Shown here: positions 1-40,440 of the stretch, piece by piece
How positions within the stretch are numbered: position 1 is the first letter of the stretch
How the letters are laid out: every line of letters starts with the position of its first letter
DNA from: Siniperca chuatsi
Taxonomy: Eukaryota > Chordata > Actinopteri > Centrarchiformes > Sinipercidae
Length of the DNA: 64,000 bases
NCBI RefSeq assembly: GCF_020085105.1
Contig: NC_058052.1
Span: forward strand, 15,018,233-15,082,232
Direction of reading: 5' to 3'
Notes under the pieces: model-generated
What the model was told of the DNA's origin: nothing
The model's input: the letters and a program-made list of their open reading frames with translations, nothing else
The model's database searches: none
Made by a program: the position numbers and the translations under genes

Positions 1-240
1 TTATAATGGTAGAGTTAGAAAGGAAAATGTTCATTCCAAAATGAGATGTACACCTTTTGAAAACAGGAATTTACTTTTAGAAATTTACAGAAACTGTCAT
101 ATTTTGAGGCCATAATCTGTCCTTTTTAAATGCTGAATTTTCCCTAAATGGATAAACAGTGTTTAAAGGAGTGACACTCTTTAAATGTGTACTGATTAAT
201 CTGTTTCAGTGATAAAGCATGTGTTTGTCTCTCTCTTCAG

Positions 241-1234
241 CATTTGACTGGGTGGAACAATACGCCCCTGGGTTCAAAAAGTCTGTGGTGGGCAGGGACA
301 TCCTGGCGCCGCCTGACCTGGAGAGGATCTTTTGCCTGACTGGAGGGGTACATACTGTACACTGTAGACAGTGTAGAGCTGAGCAGCAATTTGAATGTTG
401 ATACACATCTGATTTGCTTGACAAAATCAACTGTTCACTGGATGAGGAAGTAATCCGCGTCATCTGCAGTCTTCTGTTGTTTGCTATCCGCTCAGGGACA
501 GACCTGTTGTATAAGCAGTTAATGGTTACAGACAGCTTTACCAACACCCATGAGCCAGAATCAAAGTTCACATCAACTGTGTAAAGTGACACTAGCTCAC
601 TGAATGATATCCGCTTCAGTTTAGTGCGTAGGACTTTATGAGGCAGTCATTAAACAAATGGCAGGCTACTTTTCTCATAATAACATAATTCTATCAAGAA
701 ACAAAAAGAAAAGTAAACATTTTGGTCTCATCTTTACAGAATATCTTCCATGGATCAATGTCACTGGACCAGCTCTACCTAGCACGACCTTTGCCCTCTC
801 TCTCAGACTACCGTTCACCAATTAAAGGGCTGTATATGTGTGGCAGCGGCTGTCATCCAGGTTTGCTTTTAATGCTGAACCCTCAGCTGAATATTGAATA
901 GCAAATGTGGCTGTTTGTTGTGTATTGTGTAGTGTAATATAAGTACAATAATTTAATCATTTTCAAGTTATGCTCTCTGGTGATAGAAGAGCACAGTTAA
1001 CAAACCTTTGGACCTTTGGATGAAAGCTTATCCTTGCTGCTGATGATAAAGAAATGAAATCACGTGGTGATGTCAGGTGGCTGAGTAAACTGTTTCTTAT
1101 TTCCATACACAGAACGAGACTGACTCATTCTTGTCCATTTTATATGTTTAATGTTTTTTTTAGGTGGTGGTGTGATGGGTTCTCCCGGCTGGAACGCAGC
1201 ACTCACTGTCATGGCTGACCTGAAACGTCACTGA
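241..1234 (+). CDS. pyroxd2: PYROXD2 (pyridine nucleotide-disulphide oxidoreductase domain protein 2), 3' part
   Basis: Last three coding exons: 241-347 (enters with two bases of a split codon), 740-860 and 1164-1234 (stop TGA 1232-1234). Acceptors end in AG and donors are gtacat and gtttgc; splice phases are 0 then 1. The joined reading gives [28 protein letters not shown], then [38 protein letters not shown] and a short tail ending DLKRH. This matches, from memory, the C-terminus of human PYROXD2, a phytoene-desaturase-like FAD protein linked to mitochondria. The glycine-rich CGSGxHPGGGVMG segment is the C-terminal FAD-contact region of the family. The N-terminal Rossmann part lies left of the window. 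Odd detail: the segment I recall as GRNAA reads GWNAA here. The catalytic substrate of the family is not settled. Confidence 0.92.
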
Positions 1235-2600
1235 AACAACTGACAGCAATCAGTGTGTGGTCTGCTCATCAATGTTCAACTTCTCTTTTGTCTGATTTGT
1301 GTGAATATGACTCATTTGATTCACACATTTAACCACTCACTCCAACTATCTATCTGATCAGCTGTCTTTCAACCATATTATGTTGTGCATCCTGTTTGTA
1401 AGGGTTGATTTAATAATATAACTGACTCTTTTTATAGACGTCAGAAGTCCACCACTGGAAAAAACTGGATATCACTCCTGATATTAAACACTTGCAATAC
1501 TGCCACACAACCACATCCTGTTGTGAAAGCACTTGTGAAGTCATCGAACTGAGCCAGCAGAAAATACCAACAAATTAATGTTGAAGACAAATGCATTTTA
1601 GAATAACTGATACTTAATGGAATTAACTAAAACCATTGGTGTAATGATGCACAATGGGACTTTTTACAGCTTTGTATGAATAGATTAAAATGAATTCAAG
1701 CAAATGTGTTTAATTGTTTTCTAACTATGCATAACGATTATTGGAGTGTTTTATGTTGTGCGGGACTGATGTGACATTTTAGGATATCAGGTTAGAAATC
1801 TGATAGGTCTTTTTCACAGCATATATTTTAACGTGTCATGGTACGAAAACACAGGTGTTACTAATAACATTAACGATGGCTCTGTTCTATTCAAGTGTCC
1901 CAGTAAGTATCAGGACCCTGAAACCGAAGCAGCTAAATGGAATCCAGCCATCATTAATTTTATTATTTACACCTGTGATTTTTCCTACTGTGTCATGTCA
2001 AAATGTCCTTCTGTTAAAAAGGTGTATTTGGCCACAGGTTTTCATATAAATGTGGAACAACAATTAAATTATTGTTAGATTGAAGTTAGATAGAAGTTAA
2101 TGTTAGATGAATTTTTAATCGAATGTGGCCTAATGGTTTTTCTATGAGTTTAGTACAGAAAACCATTATTTTACTTTTTCTTGATAGGGTTAGTTCAAGG
2201 ACCAATATAATTGTGGATGGGTGACCAAATTGGTTTCTCCTCTGGGGAATAATAAATCAATATCTATTTAGAATGACAATAAAGACCAAACCAAAAAGAC
2301 CCTAATAAATGAGCTCTATAAGAAATCTAGTAAGTGGACCTTGAGTTAAGAATTTTTTTTTATCAAACCCTACATACAAATTGTAGTAAGTGTAGCCTAC
2401 TGAAGTATTTTCAAGCCTGTGTGCTTTGTGTGATTTCTATATTCTTGTGTTTGTATTACTTGTAATAAACATCCGGTATCACAAGTCTTACTTTAAGTAA
2501 TACATTATTAAAATGAATATCAATGGAATTAATAATGGAATTAAATTATCATTAGCGATAAGAGGCATATGTACAAGTCATTCTTTCTTGGTATTCACTG
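1235..2600. other. pyroxd2 3' UTR and intergenic spacer
   Basis: No further coding exon seen. Candidate polyadenylation signals AATAAA occur at 2251-2256, 2278-2283, 2304-2309 and 2464-2469. The cluster at 2251-2309 would give a pyroxd2 3' UTR of about 1.0-1.1 kb. The ORFs here are AT-rich chance frames. Confidence 0.5.
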
Positions 2601-2619
2601 TGATAAGCTCTGAACCGTT

Positions 2620-2837
2620 CAATAATCGATAGCGGTGTCCTGTGCCTTTAAGACGCTGCTCAGGGTGGTACCAGCGTCGGCGTTTGACGCTCAGGAAGTG
2701 GACTTAACCACCGAAAGATTCCCGCAGATTTGATATCGATTGTCCCAAATGTTACAAACGTGTTCACACTGATCTAAACCTTTGTTTAAGTATTTTTTTT
2801 CGGATATCTGAGTCGATAATGCTGGATGGTTGCGCTC
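2620..2837 (+). promoter_or_regulatory. Probable promoter / 5' UTR of the TTC31-like gene
   Basis: A short CpG-containing, TATA-less stretch lies between the pyroxd2 poly(A) cluster and the first coding exon. It contains an ETS-type CAGGAAGTG at about 2690-2698 and several CG dinucleotides around 2630-2690, unlike the AT-rich flanks. This fits a housekeeping-type promoter. The transcription start cannot be fixed from sequence alone. An upstream ATG at 2819 lies in a different frame (see findings). Confidence 0.4.
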
Positions 2838-9521
<6,684 letters not shown>

Positions 9522-11980
9522 ACTCAGCTTACTCTTTGCCCCAGTAGTGTGCAGGAAACTGGGATGCACAGACTGAGCCAAAGGAGCTGCCGCTTACTGG
9601 ACCAGGTTCTCTGGGCTAAAAATATTTACTGTAGCAGAATGGACCAGAATAGTCAAAGGATCAGAACCAGCACTCAGGCTCTAAGGCAGGGATAGTCACA
9701 CGTGCCACAAAGGACTGGGAGTATCGGGGTTTTTATTTCAACCACAGACGATACTGAATGATATTTCTCAGTAGTACAATATTAACCAAAGGGGAGCAAC
9801 AATTTCACCTGGTGTAGTCTTTGTTTTGAATGAAAACCTTCATAATCGCAGCCCTTCATGGCGCATGGTGACCTATTTCAGCTTTGAGGGATACATCCTA
9901 ACCTCACAGGCCTACAACATAACAAGGAAGTGAAACTGCCTTTGTCCACTATTGAAAAACCGAAGTAATGGCCCTGTCACGTACAGCAGTAATGAAAGGA
10001 CTCAGTTGGGATTTTTCAGGCCAAGGTTCTTCAGTGATGATCCTGGGGACCTTTCTTCTTTAGAAATGCCATCACAAAGCAGTGTTCCTCCCCATTTTTA
10101 AAGTACAGTAACTTAACCAATACTTTAATTTGCAGTTTAACAGTTTAGGTTTATCCATGGCCCACAATTGCTCAGGTCAGTCTGCAGTTCATAACATTTC
10201 CCACTCGTTGTTCCTGTGCCAATATCAGCACATCGTCCACCAGACCAAAGACTTACCAACAGACGTACTTGACATTTAAGTACCTCCCCTAATCTTTCTT
10301 TTAGCCAATAAGCTACAGAGACCCAGAGACGTGCCTTCATACTGTGTTATGTAGCCTTAGTTAAGATGATCATACGTGAGGAAAAGGACTTGAGGGATTG
10401 GAAAATTATATGTATTAATGCATGGATTAGGTGTATATTTCACTTTTTTTTTTTTTACCTATTGACTGTCCTATTGTTGAAAGATTGAATACACACACTG
10501 CATGCCTGTTCAGCTGTCATGACAAGTTATGGAGGACTCATTGTCCATCATCATAACCACACTTGTATGAAGGCTGTAGTGTTCAGTTTTTGGTTAGACT
10601 GTGTCAGAGAGGTATTGTTTTAACTTTGAGGCCATAGTTTTTGGTTTTGTTGTATTGGATTGCATGAAATGTCAGGTGTGAACTTCTTCAGTTCTGCAGA
10701 CTTCTTCTCCCTGTTTTGTGGACTTTAGGATAGCTAGTTGTGGCATTTATCTGTGTACCCAATGCAAATGAATAGCCTTCATAAATTTTTATCTCAGCAT
10801 TAGAATATGTAACGTGCTTTCTTGGTACACTTGCATAGTACACATCACAGTGCTTTATGTCTATGCAAAAGAAAAGTGCCGACTTGATTGTCAGTTATGT
10901 GTCGACATACGCACACCTACCACCTCTGGCAGAAGTAGTCTGTTTTTGTAGGTTGTTATGACAGACATGGCAATGTCATTGATAAAGTAGTTCATACTAC
11001 AAGACAGTGCCTTACAAACATTCATGCTCAGTCATATGCACACATACATTCATGGCCACGTGTGTAACGTGATCCACTTACAGAACTTTTGAACCTTGAA
11101 AAGCAGTGTTTCTGACCTTAGGGGGGTCTCCATTTCAGTATTTCAGTGAACCAAAGAATGCTTCATGTGATGGCTCAGCACTGAAAGCAACCTTGTTCTT
11201 TCATAAGTTTCAACACTAGACAGTACATTAAAACCTATTGGCATGTGTTTGTATTATCCACTAGATAACCGTTACCGCTACAACACCTGGTTTAAGTCCA
11301 CACTACGTTCACTAGTAAACTATGCACAGCATAGTGAGAGTATTTATTTTCCTATTTATACCTACGTTTTTTCTTTTTCTTTTTCTTTTTTTTTTTACAA
11401 CATACCTTTAGGAGCTGAAATACAGCTTTTAATTTACTGCTCTTTTGTCTTTTCACTTTATGGTAGGTTAAAGACATGTATTTTCTATAAGTCCCCTCTT
11501 CTGTTTATGTCTGGCTTTAAGAGGCAAGCATTTTTAAGAACCATCAGTGTCACATGTTGCATTTCTACTTTTCTCATAGTACTTTCTGTTTCATGGCTAA
11601 AACTTGTGAAAAAGGAATTGGACACCAAACCTTAAGACTGCACTTGTTTAACAAACTATTTGACTGATGCTGTTAACTATGGCTGCACAGTGCATTTAAT
11701 TTTGCAGACTAATAAAATGCATTGGAGGTTGTCGTAGCATATTTTGATTTCATCTTATGGATATTTCAAAATTGGACAAAAGATTTCCCTGAGTTTAATT
11801 GTATCTATTTGGTATGTTTTTATTCTTTTTACCTTGTTTCAAACTATTTCAGGAAAATGCATTTTTAATTATGATGTACACATTGATAACCAGAGCACTG
11901 CAATCCTGTTAATCTTCCAAATATTTTGTAATATCGTTACTGCACTGCAAAAAAGAGTCTTATATTTAATAAATGTATTT
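9522..11980 (+). other. 3' UTR of the TTC31-like gene
   Basis: No coding exon is recognised here. Candidate AATAAA signals are at 11711-11716 and 11968-11973, giving a 3' UTR of about 2.2-2.5 kb. Long U-rich tracts (for example (TTTTC)n at about 11360-11396) and ATTTA motifs are present. The AT-rich ORFs of 130 and 89 aa inside it look like chance frames. Confidence 0.45.
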
Positions 11981-14685
11981 GAGCCACCTATTTCTGAGTC
12001 TCTACATGAGTAATGACACAAACTGGGGGAAAATGTCTGAGGTATGCAGTTATTCTGCTACTAGTTGTAAACATGATTTTTCTGGCAATGGTGTGTGGTT
12101 TTCCTGCCTGCCACAAGGCGGTAGTGTTGTACATGAATGGTTAGCACTGAAATACTGTATGTCACCAACTTAACCAGCCTATGCAATGCAATGTATTTTT
12201 GAGCTCCAGGAACCAAGACGTTGCTCTAAGCCATTCCTGATGCTCAAAACCTTGAAGTAAATCAAAGCAGACCAGACTGGTGTGGGTAGAATATGGTAAC
12301 CCTGTCATCACTAGTAGAAGACACTTGTGTGGCCAGCATGAAAGATGCATTAGGGAATCTGTAACCACCCAGACCAGTGGGAGATGGAGACATAACTAAC
12401 AGTACTGAGAACGTGTGGGAAAAGCAACCATTATGCCACAGATGACATTCTGAATAGAGAGGAACTAAAGCCTGTGAATGTATGTGTAATCCATGCATAA
12501 AAGATGTTTTAGGAGCCTCATACTAGGGACTAAAAGCACGATATCTTGGCCTCTGCTGCTTTGATTTTGACGTTTCTTTTTTAATTTCCCTGATTATGTG
12601 CAAGTGCAATACTAAATTGGTTCAGTTCCCCTTTAAAATGACATGCATGTCCTTTTAAAGTTACTGAGTTTTGATTTTTTGTTAAGGATTTTCAACCATT
12701 ATATCACTGAGGTCAAAATGATATAAAATGGGGTTATCAGATTTTAGTGGTCGTACCTTGACGCTACCACTAACATCTGTTAACCCCATTTTATATCATT
12801 TTGACCTCAGTCACATTTTAGCCCACCTTGGGGTTAAGGCAAAGATGGCCTTTGATGCTAGATCTTATGAGGTCAACCTCTACGTACAGCTCTCTGCAAT
12901 CTCAGCCCTACAGCCTGTGCAGCATATTCTCTACACAGTACGCGCCTACATGCTCCAATAGCCAGTGTGAATGTAAAAGCATTATAAAAGCCTGGAGAGA
13001 TGGCAGTGGGGGTGAGCATGAGGAGGTGCTGTCGTTTGAAAAGGCACTTGTTTATTGTTGGAGAGCATGTATTTATTTCATGCCTCCACAGATTGTGGGT
13101 AAGGGCAGAGCCTGCTCAGTCGGTGTAATTAGAGAGGTGGAGAGAGAGAGAGCGAGCGTTCTGCCACAGAGCTGCTTCGCTCAGATACTCTTGGGCCCTC
13201 TGAGAGCCCTGTGAGCCCTTTCAGAGCCCTGTAACACACTCTCGCTAGCACACACACACCCACTGAGCTGTTAAGTATTGGCACACAGGCAGGGACACCT
13301 GTCTAGTCTAGTTTAATTAGTTTGATATGCAACAGTGCATCACAAGTTACAATGGAAGCATGTCACACACAGCAATGATAGTTATATTTTTAACCCCCTT
13401 TTCCTTTTTTAATTATTTTTTTTACACCGCTCTTTCCTCTCCCTGTCGGCCTTGGAGATCCCTCTGATTTGGCCCTGCTAATAGGGGGTCTGCTCTTCCT
13501 GTTTGGGTTTACCAGTCAGGGAGGGACCACCATCCTGCCATCCAGTCACACCATCACTGGCACACACACACATTTCAATTACAGCTTCAAAGTTTACATG
13601 TGTGCACACAAATACACACATATGTAACATATGATTTTTTTTCACCCTGTTGGAACCCTGCATACGAGTAAGTGTTTTTACGGTCGTGGTTGATGTTTCA
13701 GTTCCTACCTCCCCTGTCATGATTGTAACTTTTCATGTCTATGAATAAACCTTGCTGCCTTAAAAAGGTGCCCACTGAGGTTTACTTGAAAACTGAAATA
13801 CAGTTTATCAACACAACACGCTGAGGCCAAAAAATGTCATGTTGCTAAATTTGTCCCAAATCCTCCCGAAATGACTCAAAAAAATAAATAAACAAGTTTC
13901 AAACATGTAGAAATGGCTTAGTAGACATCTGGAGGAAGCCTAAGCCAGATCAGGACTGAGCACTGAAGTGACTCCGGCTAGAAAGCTTTTTTCATCTGGA
14001 TCTACATTGATAAAGTAAATCTTTATGCTTTCTATACCATGATGACAGGTTAGACTCCTGGGCAGGGGTGGTATGGCATGGCATATTCTCATCAGTCACG
14101 TTCACCATGGCTACGGTGAGGCTGGACAATTTTAGAGCTGGTGGTTTGCGGTCATCTCACCAAGGAAATATCTACCCTGTGGTATAGGGAGCTTCTTTAA
14201 GACACTTGGAACTTGATGTTTGAAACTATTCTAGAACCAGAGACAGTCACGTTCACCCTAAAGTTGTGCAACGCTCTGAGCGTACAGTTGTGTAAAGCAT
14301 CCTCAGCCTATCAGAGAAGAGAGGTGTTGAGAGGCCCAATCAGAGAAAAACACTTGATTTAATGATGAAAGTGGGTTTCATAATGTATGACGTCCATTTC
14401 TGCTAACATCCCATCCTGAAATTAATAAATCTTGTGGTGGACTGCCCCATGTTTCATCTCAGAGCTCATTCAGCAATGCTTAAAAGTATTCATCCAAAAT
14501 TGTACGAATGTCAACAAAAAAACACAGAATAAGTTAAAATGACAAATCCTCCATCAGTGGAGGGAACCCATTACTTTAATATTTTTTGATTTTATAGGAA
14601 CAGCGTTGGACCATTATTAAGACAATTAGGTTGCAATCTAATAAACCAGCTTTACGTTTTAGCATTTGAATTAAGACAACACTTC
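11981..14685. other. Intergenic spacer between the TTC31-like gene and loxl4
   Basis: No exon recognised on either strand. It holds a striking hairpin at 12707-12810 (annotated separately), a GA-rich patch near 13135-13160 and an AATAAA near 13743. The rest is unremarkable AT-rich sequence. Confidence 0.6.
12707..12810. repeat. Near-perfect 104-nt inverted repeat (hairpin or tiny foldback element)
   Basis: The arms 12707-12736 and 12781-12810 are perfectly complementary over 30 bp. Inside them 12739-12751 pairs with 12766-12778 with one mismatch, leaving a 14-nt loop at 12752-12765. The trinucleotide TCA directly flanks both ends, which may be a 3-bp target-site duplication. It may be a minimal MITE or a transcribed hairpin; no known family was recognised. 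Confidence 0.93.
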
Positions 14686-14866
14686 TATATAAAAGAAAGA
14701 CAGAGGGAAAGAAAGCACAGGAGGGGGGGGGGAGGGAGGGATATAGGGAGAAGGAGGGAAGAAGGGAGGATTGACTAAGGAGAGCATTTAGTAGACACAC
14801 TCCTTCACTCAGTCACTCTCCCCTAGCCAGTGACGTCCACCACTGCAAACATTTGCTGCCTGCCAG
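14686..14866 (+). promoter_or_regulatory. loxl4: Candidate loxl4 promoter and non-coding first exon
   Basis: TATATAAAAG at 14686-14695 is a good TATA box. About 30 nt downstream begins a G-rich tract (14723-14748), and a donor-like TGCCAG|GTAAAT lies at 14866/14867. An exon of about 14720-14866 could splice to the acceptor CCTGCAG at 15987, 20 nt before the loxl4 ATG. This is inferred from signals only. A second TATA-like element, TATATAAG, at 15800-15807 could drive an unspliced 5' UTR instead. Confidence 0.4.
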
Positions 14867-15799
14867 GTAAATGAACTTTCACCTTACCTTCTCCTTTTAC
14901 ATTTTGTCTTGGCAAAGAATATTATTTTATTTTAATTGATTTCCCTGTTAATTTTATTTATTGTTTTTTTTTAATAGGCTATATATGCATCTGAGTGCAC
15001 GTGTAACACGTATTTTAAGGGTTGAGATGTTTTTCTCCTCTCTGGACTTTAACTAGATTCTTTTTTTTTAAAAATCAGTTAGCTATAATACTGCCAAAGT
15101 TCAACAGGAAATATTTGTTAATTACATTTTTGTATTAAATTTTACACTGAATTAAGCAGAAACGGGCTTTATACAATATAAGCTACATTTTTCTCACAAT
15201 GATTTACTGAGGCCAGTCTGCAAAGTCTGTTTGCCTGTTGTTGGTTTGCTCCTTTTATAATTTTATCATCAAAGTAGACCTCCTGTGGCCTTCAGTCATT
15301 TAGTGTTTCAGTGTCTGTAACCTCCAGTTAAAACCTGCCTCGTGTTATTGTCTGGTTAGTTAGCCTTGGGGAATGTTAATTCACGTGAATTGCAATACAA
15401 AAGTGTGCTAGTGTGTATTTCTAATTATATGGCTATGCTTGACATTACATAAAAGTATTCATTTTATGCGTTTAGGCTTCCATTGCATCACTGCTAGACT
15501 GATGCTGGAGCAGTGACTAAAATCAAATGACCATTAAACAAGTCAAATTGTACCTCTCTGACTGTGAGAGACACAACAGATAACAGATAAGCTACGACTG
15601 CGACGGCAACTGACTCTCAGCACACCGTTCATGTCTTAGTACGGTATACCGGTGGCTGTACTCTGCCATTGAGTAGACTACCTTAACTATTTTGTCCAGA
15701 GGATGTCACCGTTGTTCCGTTTCATAACCAACGGTTATTAGCCTGTCACTGGCTGGCTGTTTGACTTGATGAAGGGAATTACACAGTCTTAATGCACGG

Positions 15800-15807
15800 T
15801 ATATAAG
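15800..15807 (+). promoter_or_regulatory. loxl4: Alternative TATA-like element upstream of loxl4
   Basis: TATATAAG lies about 200 nt upstream of the start codon. Use of this site would give a short 5' UTR without an intron. Confidence 0.25.
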
Positions 15808-16007
15808 TCTCAGGAAAGTGATGATAGATATTTCTCATTACAGGGAAATTAGCCTATAGCTTTAAACTGACTGCTTAATTGACAGGCCAGTTAAATGACT
15901 CCACTGGTCAATTTAACACAAATTAATACAATCGTCTAATTTAACAAAACACAGTGAGTCATGCAGTGTTTCAACCCTTACCTGCAGACCCCCTCCTCTC
16001 AGTCACG

Positions 16008-37587
<21,580 letters not shown>

Positions 37588-40440
37588 CCCATCCCAGGGT
37601 CCAGCACGAAGGCTTTCCAGTGGGGCCCAGAGACTTCTCAGGGTGGGCTGAGGTCGACGGCCCCAGGCCCTTGGGACCTTAGGACCCACAATAACAGAGA
37701 ACACATAAAATGGCGCCTGTTCATCTCCTTGACAGATGTGGATAAAATATTCGTAAGCGCAGCATATCACAGCAGTGACCATTACAGAGACTCCATTGAC
37801 AACAAGAGTGGAACAGGTGCCAGACGGCTCAACATGTTTTTTACTCTAGTTAAGTAAGAAGATATTGATTCGAACCATGCTGATGTTTGTGAATGTGGAG
37901 GACTAGTAACTTAAGTTAGTTATTCAAAACGTATACACATGAAAGACCTTAATGTTGCTATAACTAATCTGTCACAAAGACAGGGAAGCCAGTGCTGTTG
38001 GGAAATCTAATTCCCAAGATACAAGATATGAAAATCTGAGAAAAAAATAATTATATTGTGAATTTGCGGAATTTCTGTCCCAAAAGGCTGATTTAATGCA
38101 CATGTAGCAAAAAGTACTATAATTGGCTCTGTTGGCATTATTTTACCCAAATTCTTTTCTTACTGAATAATTTGTAACTGTTGTGCTCTTACATTACTTC
38201 AATATTGGTGCTCTTTAACAATACTGTATGTTGTTATATTAACCTCACTACTTTTCAGGTGAACAGTGTTGTACAATGCATTTTGGCTAGTTTTCTTTTA
38301 CATTTAATTAGGTATTTTACTATTGCTTTGGTTTTAACAAAATCATTGTTTTATAAAAGTGTAGTTGTGCTACAAAATTTTGCTTCTCATCTAGAGTAGG
38401 CAAGAGGTCAAATGATTTTTATGGAACAAAGCACTTTATCTTTTAATCATCAGTATTCTAGTTTTTCCCCCATACTTATTTTAGTCACCAAATTGACTTT
38501 TTAGGTTGTTTATCTAAATAATACTCTATTGTGTTTTACATTTCGGAAAGTGAAATATAAGGTTGTGTTTAGTTTTCATATACAATGTACTATTTATGCT
38601 GTATCTTTATTTATTCATGGACACATACACATTCACAGCATGCTCAGTAAAGGGTTTGTTAGCTAGCTTTTAATTAACAATATTAATATGACTATATTTT
38701 GTTTTTCTGACATGATTAACCAGGGAGGAAAAAAATTATTTCATTCAGTAGTTACAGAACATAGTATTAGAACGTTCCCATGATGCAGATAAATAATTGC
38801 TGATTTATTTTATTTTAGTTATTAAAACAACTGTTACAAAAAAAAATTCTCTTCCAGCCTCTCTGATGGGAGGGAAAATCGGCCTAACAAAACCACAGTA
38901 TTGTGGTAGGCAGGCTGGGTTTTGAGAGCATGTAAAAAGCCTTTTAATTACGTCTGTTTGGGTTACACTTAAGGTTACGGTTAAGGTTAGGGCTATAGCA
39001 TGTGCTTTATGAAGAGACACTATGGAATTGTTACTTATTGTATCATTGAAAGAGCAAGAATCTGGATTTCCATCTTAACACAAACTACAAGAAAGATTCT
39101 GAGTTTCTGAGAGATTTAGTGAGGGGGTCGGTGATTGACAGAAAGAATGAGAAAGTAAGACAGAAAGAGAGAAAGGGATGAAGTTTGGAAAAAGACTTAT
39201 GCAGACATACAGTTTTTACTACCAGAGCTGCCTTTTTGTAGGCAGCCATACAGAGACCACAAGCTGGCATTTTCAGCTCCCCAACGAGAACAACATGTTT
39301 ATCTGGGAGAAAAAATAAACTCCTCAATTCATGCTTCAACACAGTAAACAGTGGCCTTATTTTTACTGAAGCTAGGCCCACTCAAATATACTGTATCTTT
39401 CTACACTTTCTTTGCTAACGTTTTAGCTCCACACCAAACAATGATGCAACTCCATTTTCTTTACAACATGGAACTTGTGTTAATCATGTTGTTTTACCCC
39501 ATTAATGTGTTTGATGTGTTTTGGCTTATTGTCTTAGTGGTTTAACCTGTTAAGACGGTTTTCTAATGCACAGTTTCCAGGACCCGTTGTGGAAAGGACA
39601 CGTCACTTATAAAGACAACTGTAGACTTAATTCATTTCTTTAGCAGATTGTCGTCTTCCTCACCGGGCCTTCACGATTTTGACTCCATAAAGAAGGCTTG
39701 GAAAGAATTTGTAGCTTTTTAGAATAATCTTTTATAATCATGCACACCTGGCTCAACACTAAATGCTACATACTAAAAACTGGTGGAGATACAAATGTTA
39801 GAAGATAGACCTGAACGTCTAAAACAAGTGTTCGCTGATGTGCTTTTCTGTTGTTTTGTGCTTGTGTACAGTTGCTAATGACATATTACCGTGATCTGTT
39901 CTGTGTTATTTAAAATGAGAAACCATTCCATAGCTTAAGTTGGTTCACATTCACCACTCATCATATTACTGTATTTGTACCCATGCTATAGCCATAGCAC
40001 TGGGACATTATTTTCCATGGCCAGTGATGCTTTTATTTTGTCTTTAAAGCTGAGAGTGTGAGCTACGTGGTGCTTAGCTCCAATCACATTCATAGAAAGC
40101 TGTGCTCTCAGGGACTTTGACCTCATCTAAAGATTAAAAATAATGTTTCATTTGATGTGATTTAGGTTGCTTTTAGCTGTGATGCAAACATGATGACACC
40201 AAATGAACTGGAGCTGGAGTTTTTTTGTCAGCACGCTTACAAAGAGTAATCGCATGTTTATTTTGCCGGTAAAAATATAAGGTATGAAGGTGAAAAGCAT
40301 TGTTACATTTTTCCTTGAGGGAAGTTAGGAGAACTGTGGATAGACACTGGCTGACTCAGAAGCAAATTTCAGTTAAAGAACAAATCACAATTCATTCATT
40401 CATCATTACTGTGAATCAATAAAACTTCATCACATACTAA
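37588..40440 (+). other. loxl4: loxl4 3' UTR (probable)
   Basis: The strongest AATAAA is at 40418-40423, giving a 3' UTR of about 2.85 kb, typical of LOX-family genes. It is AT-rich with ATTTA motifs and no competing exon. A TTAGGG-like stretch near 38972-38992 is a short degenerate repeat, not a telomeric array. Confidence 0.45.

Noticed and set aside
15954..16007. Longer loxl4 N-terminus from a GTG at 15954
   Set aside because: GTG is not a plausible start here; the ATG at 16008 gives a clean signal peptide and a good context.
38970..38995. Telomere-like GGTTAAGGTTAGGG stretch
   Set aside because: Only a few degenerate units; too short for an interstitial telomeric array.
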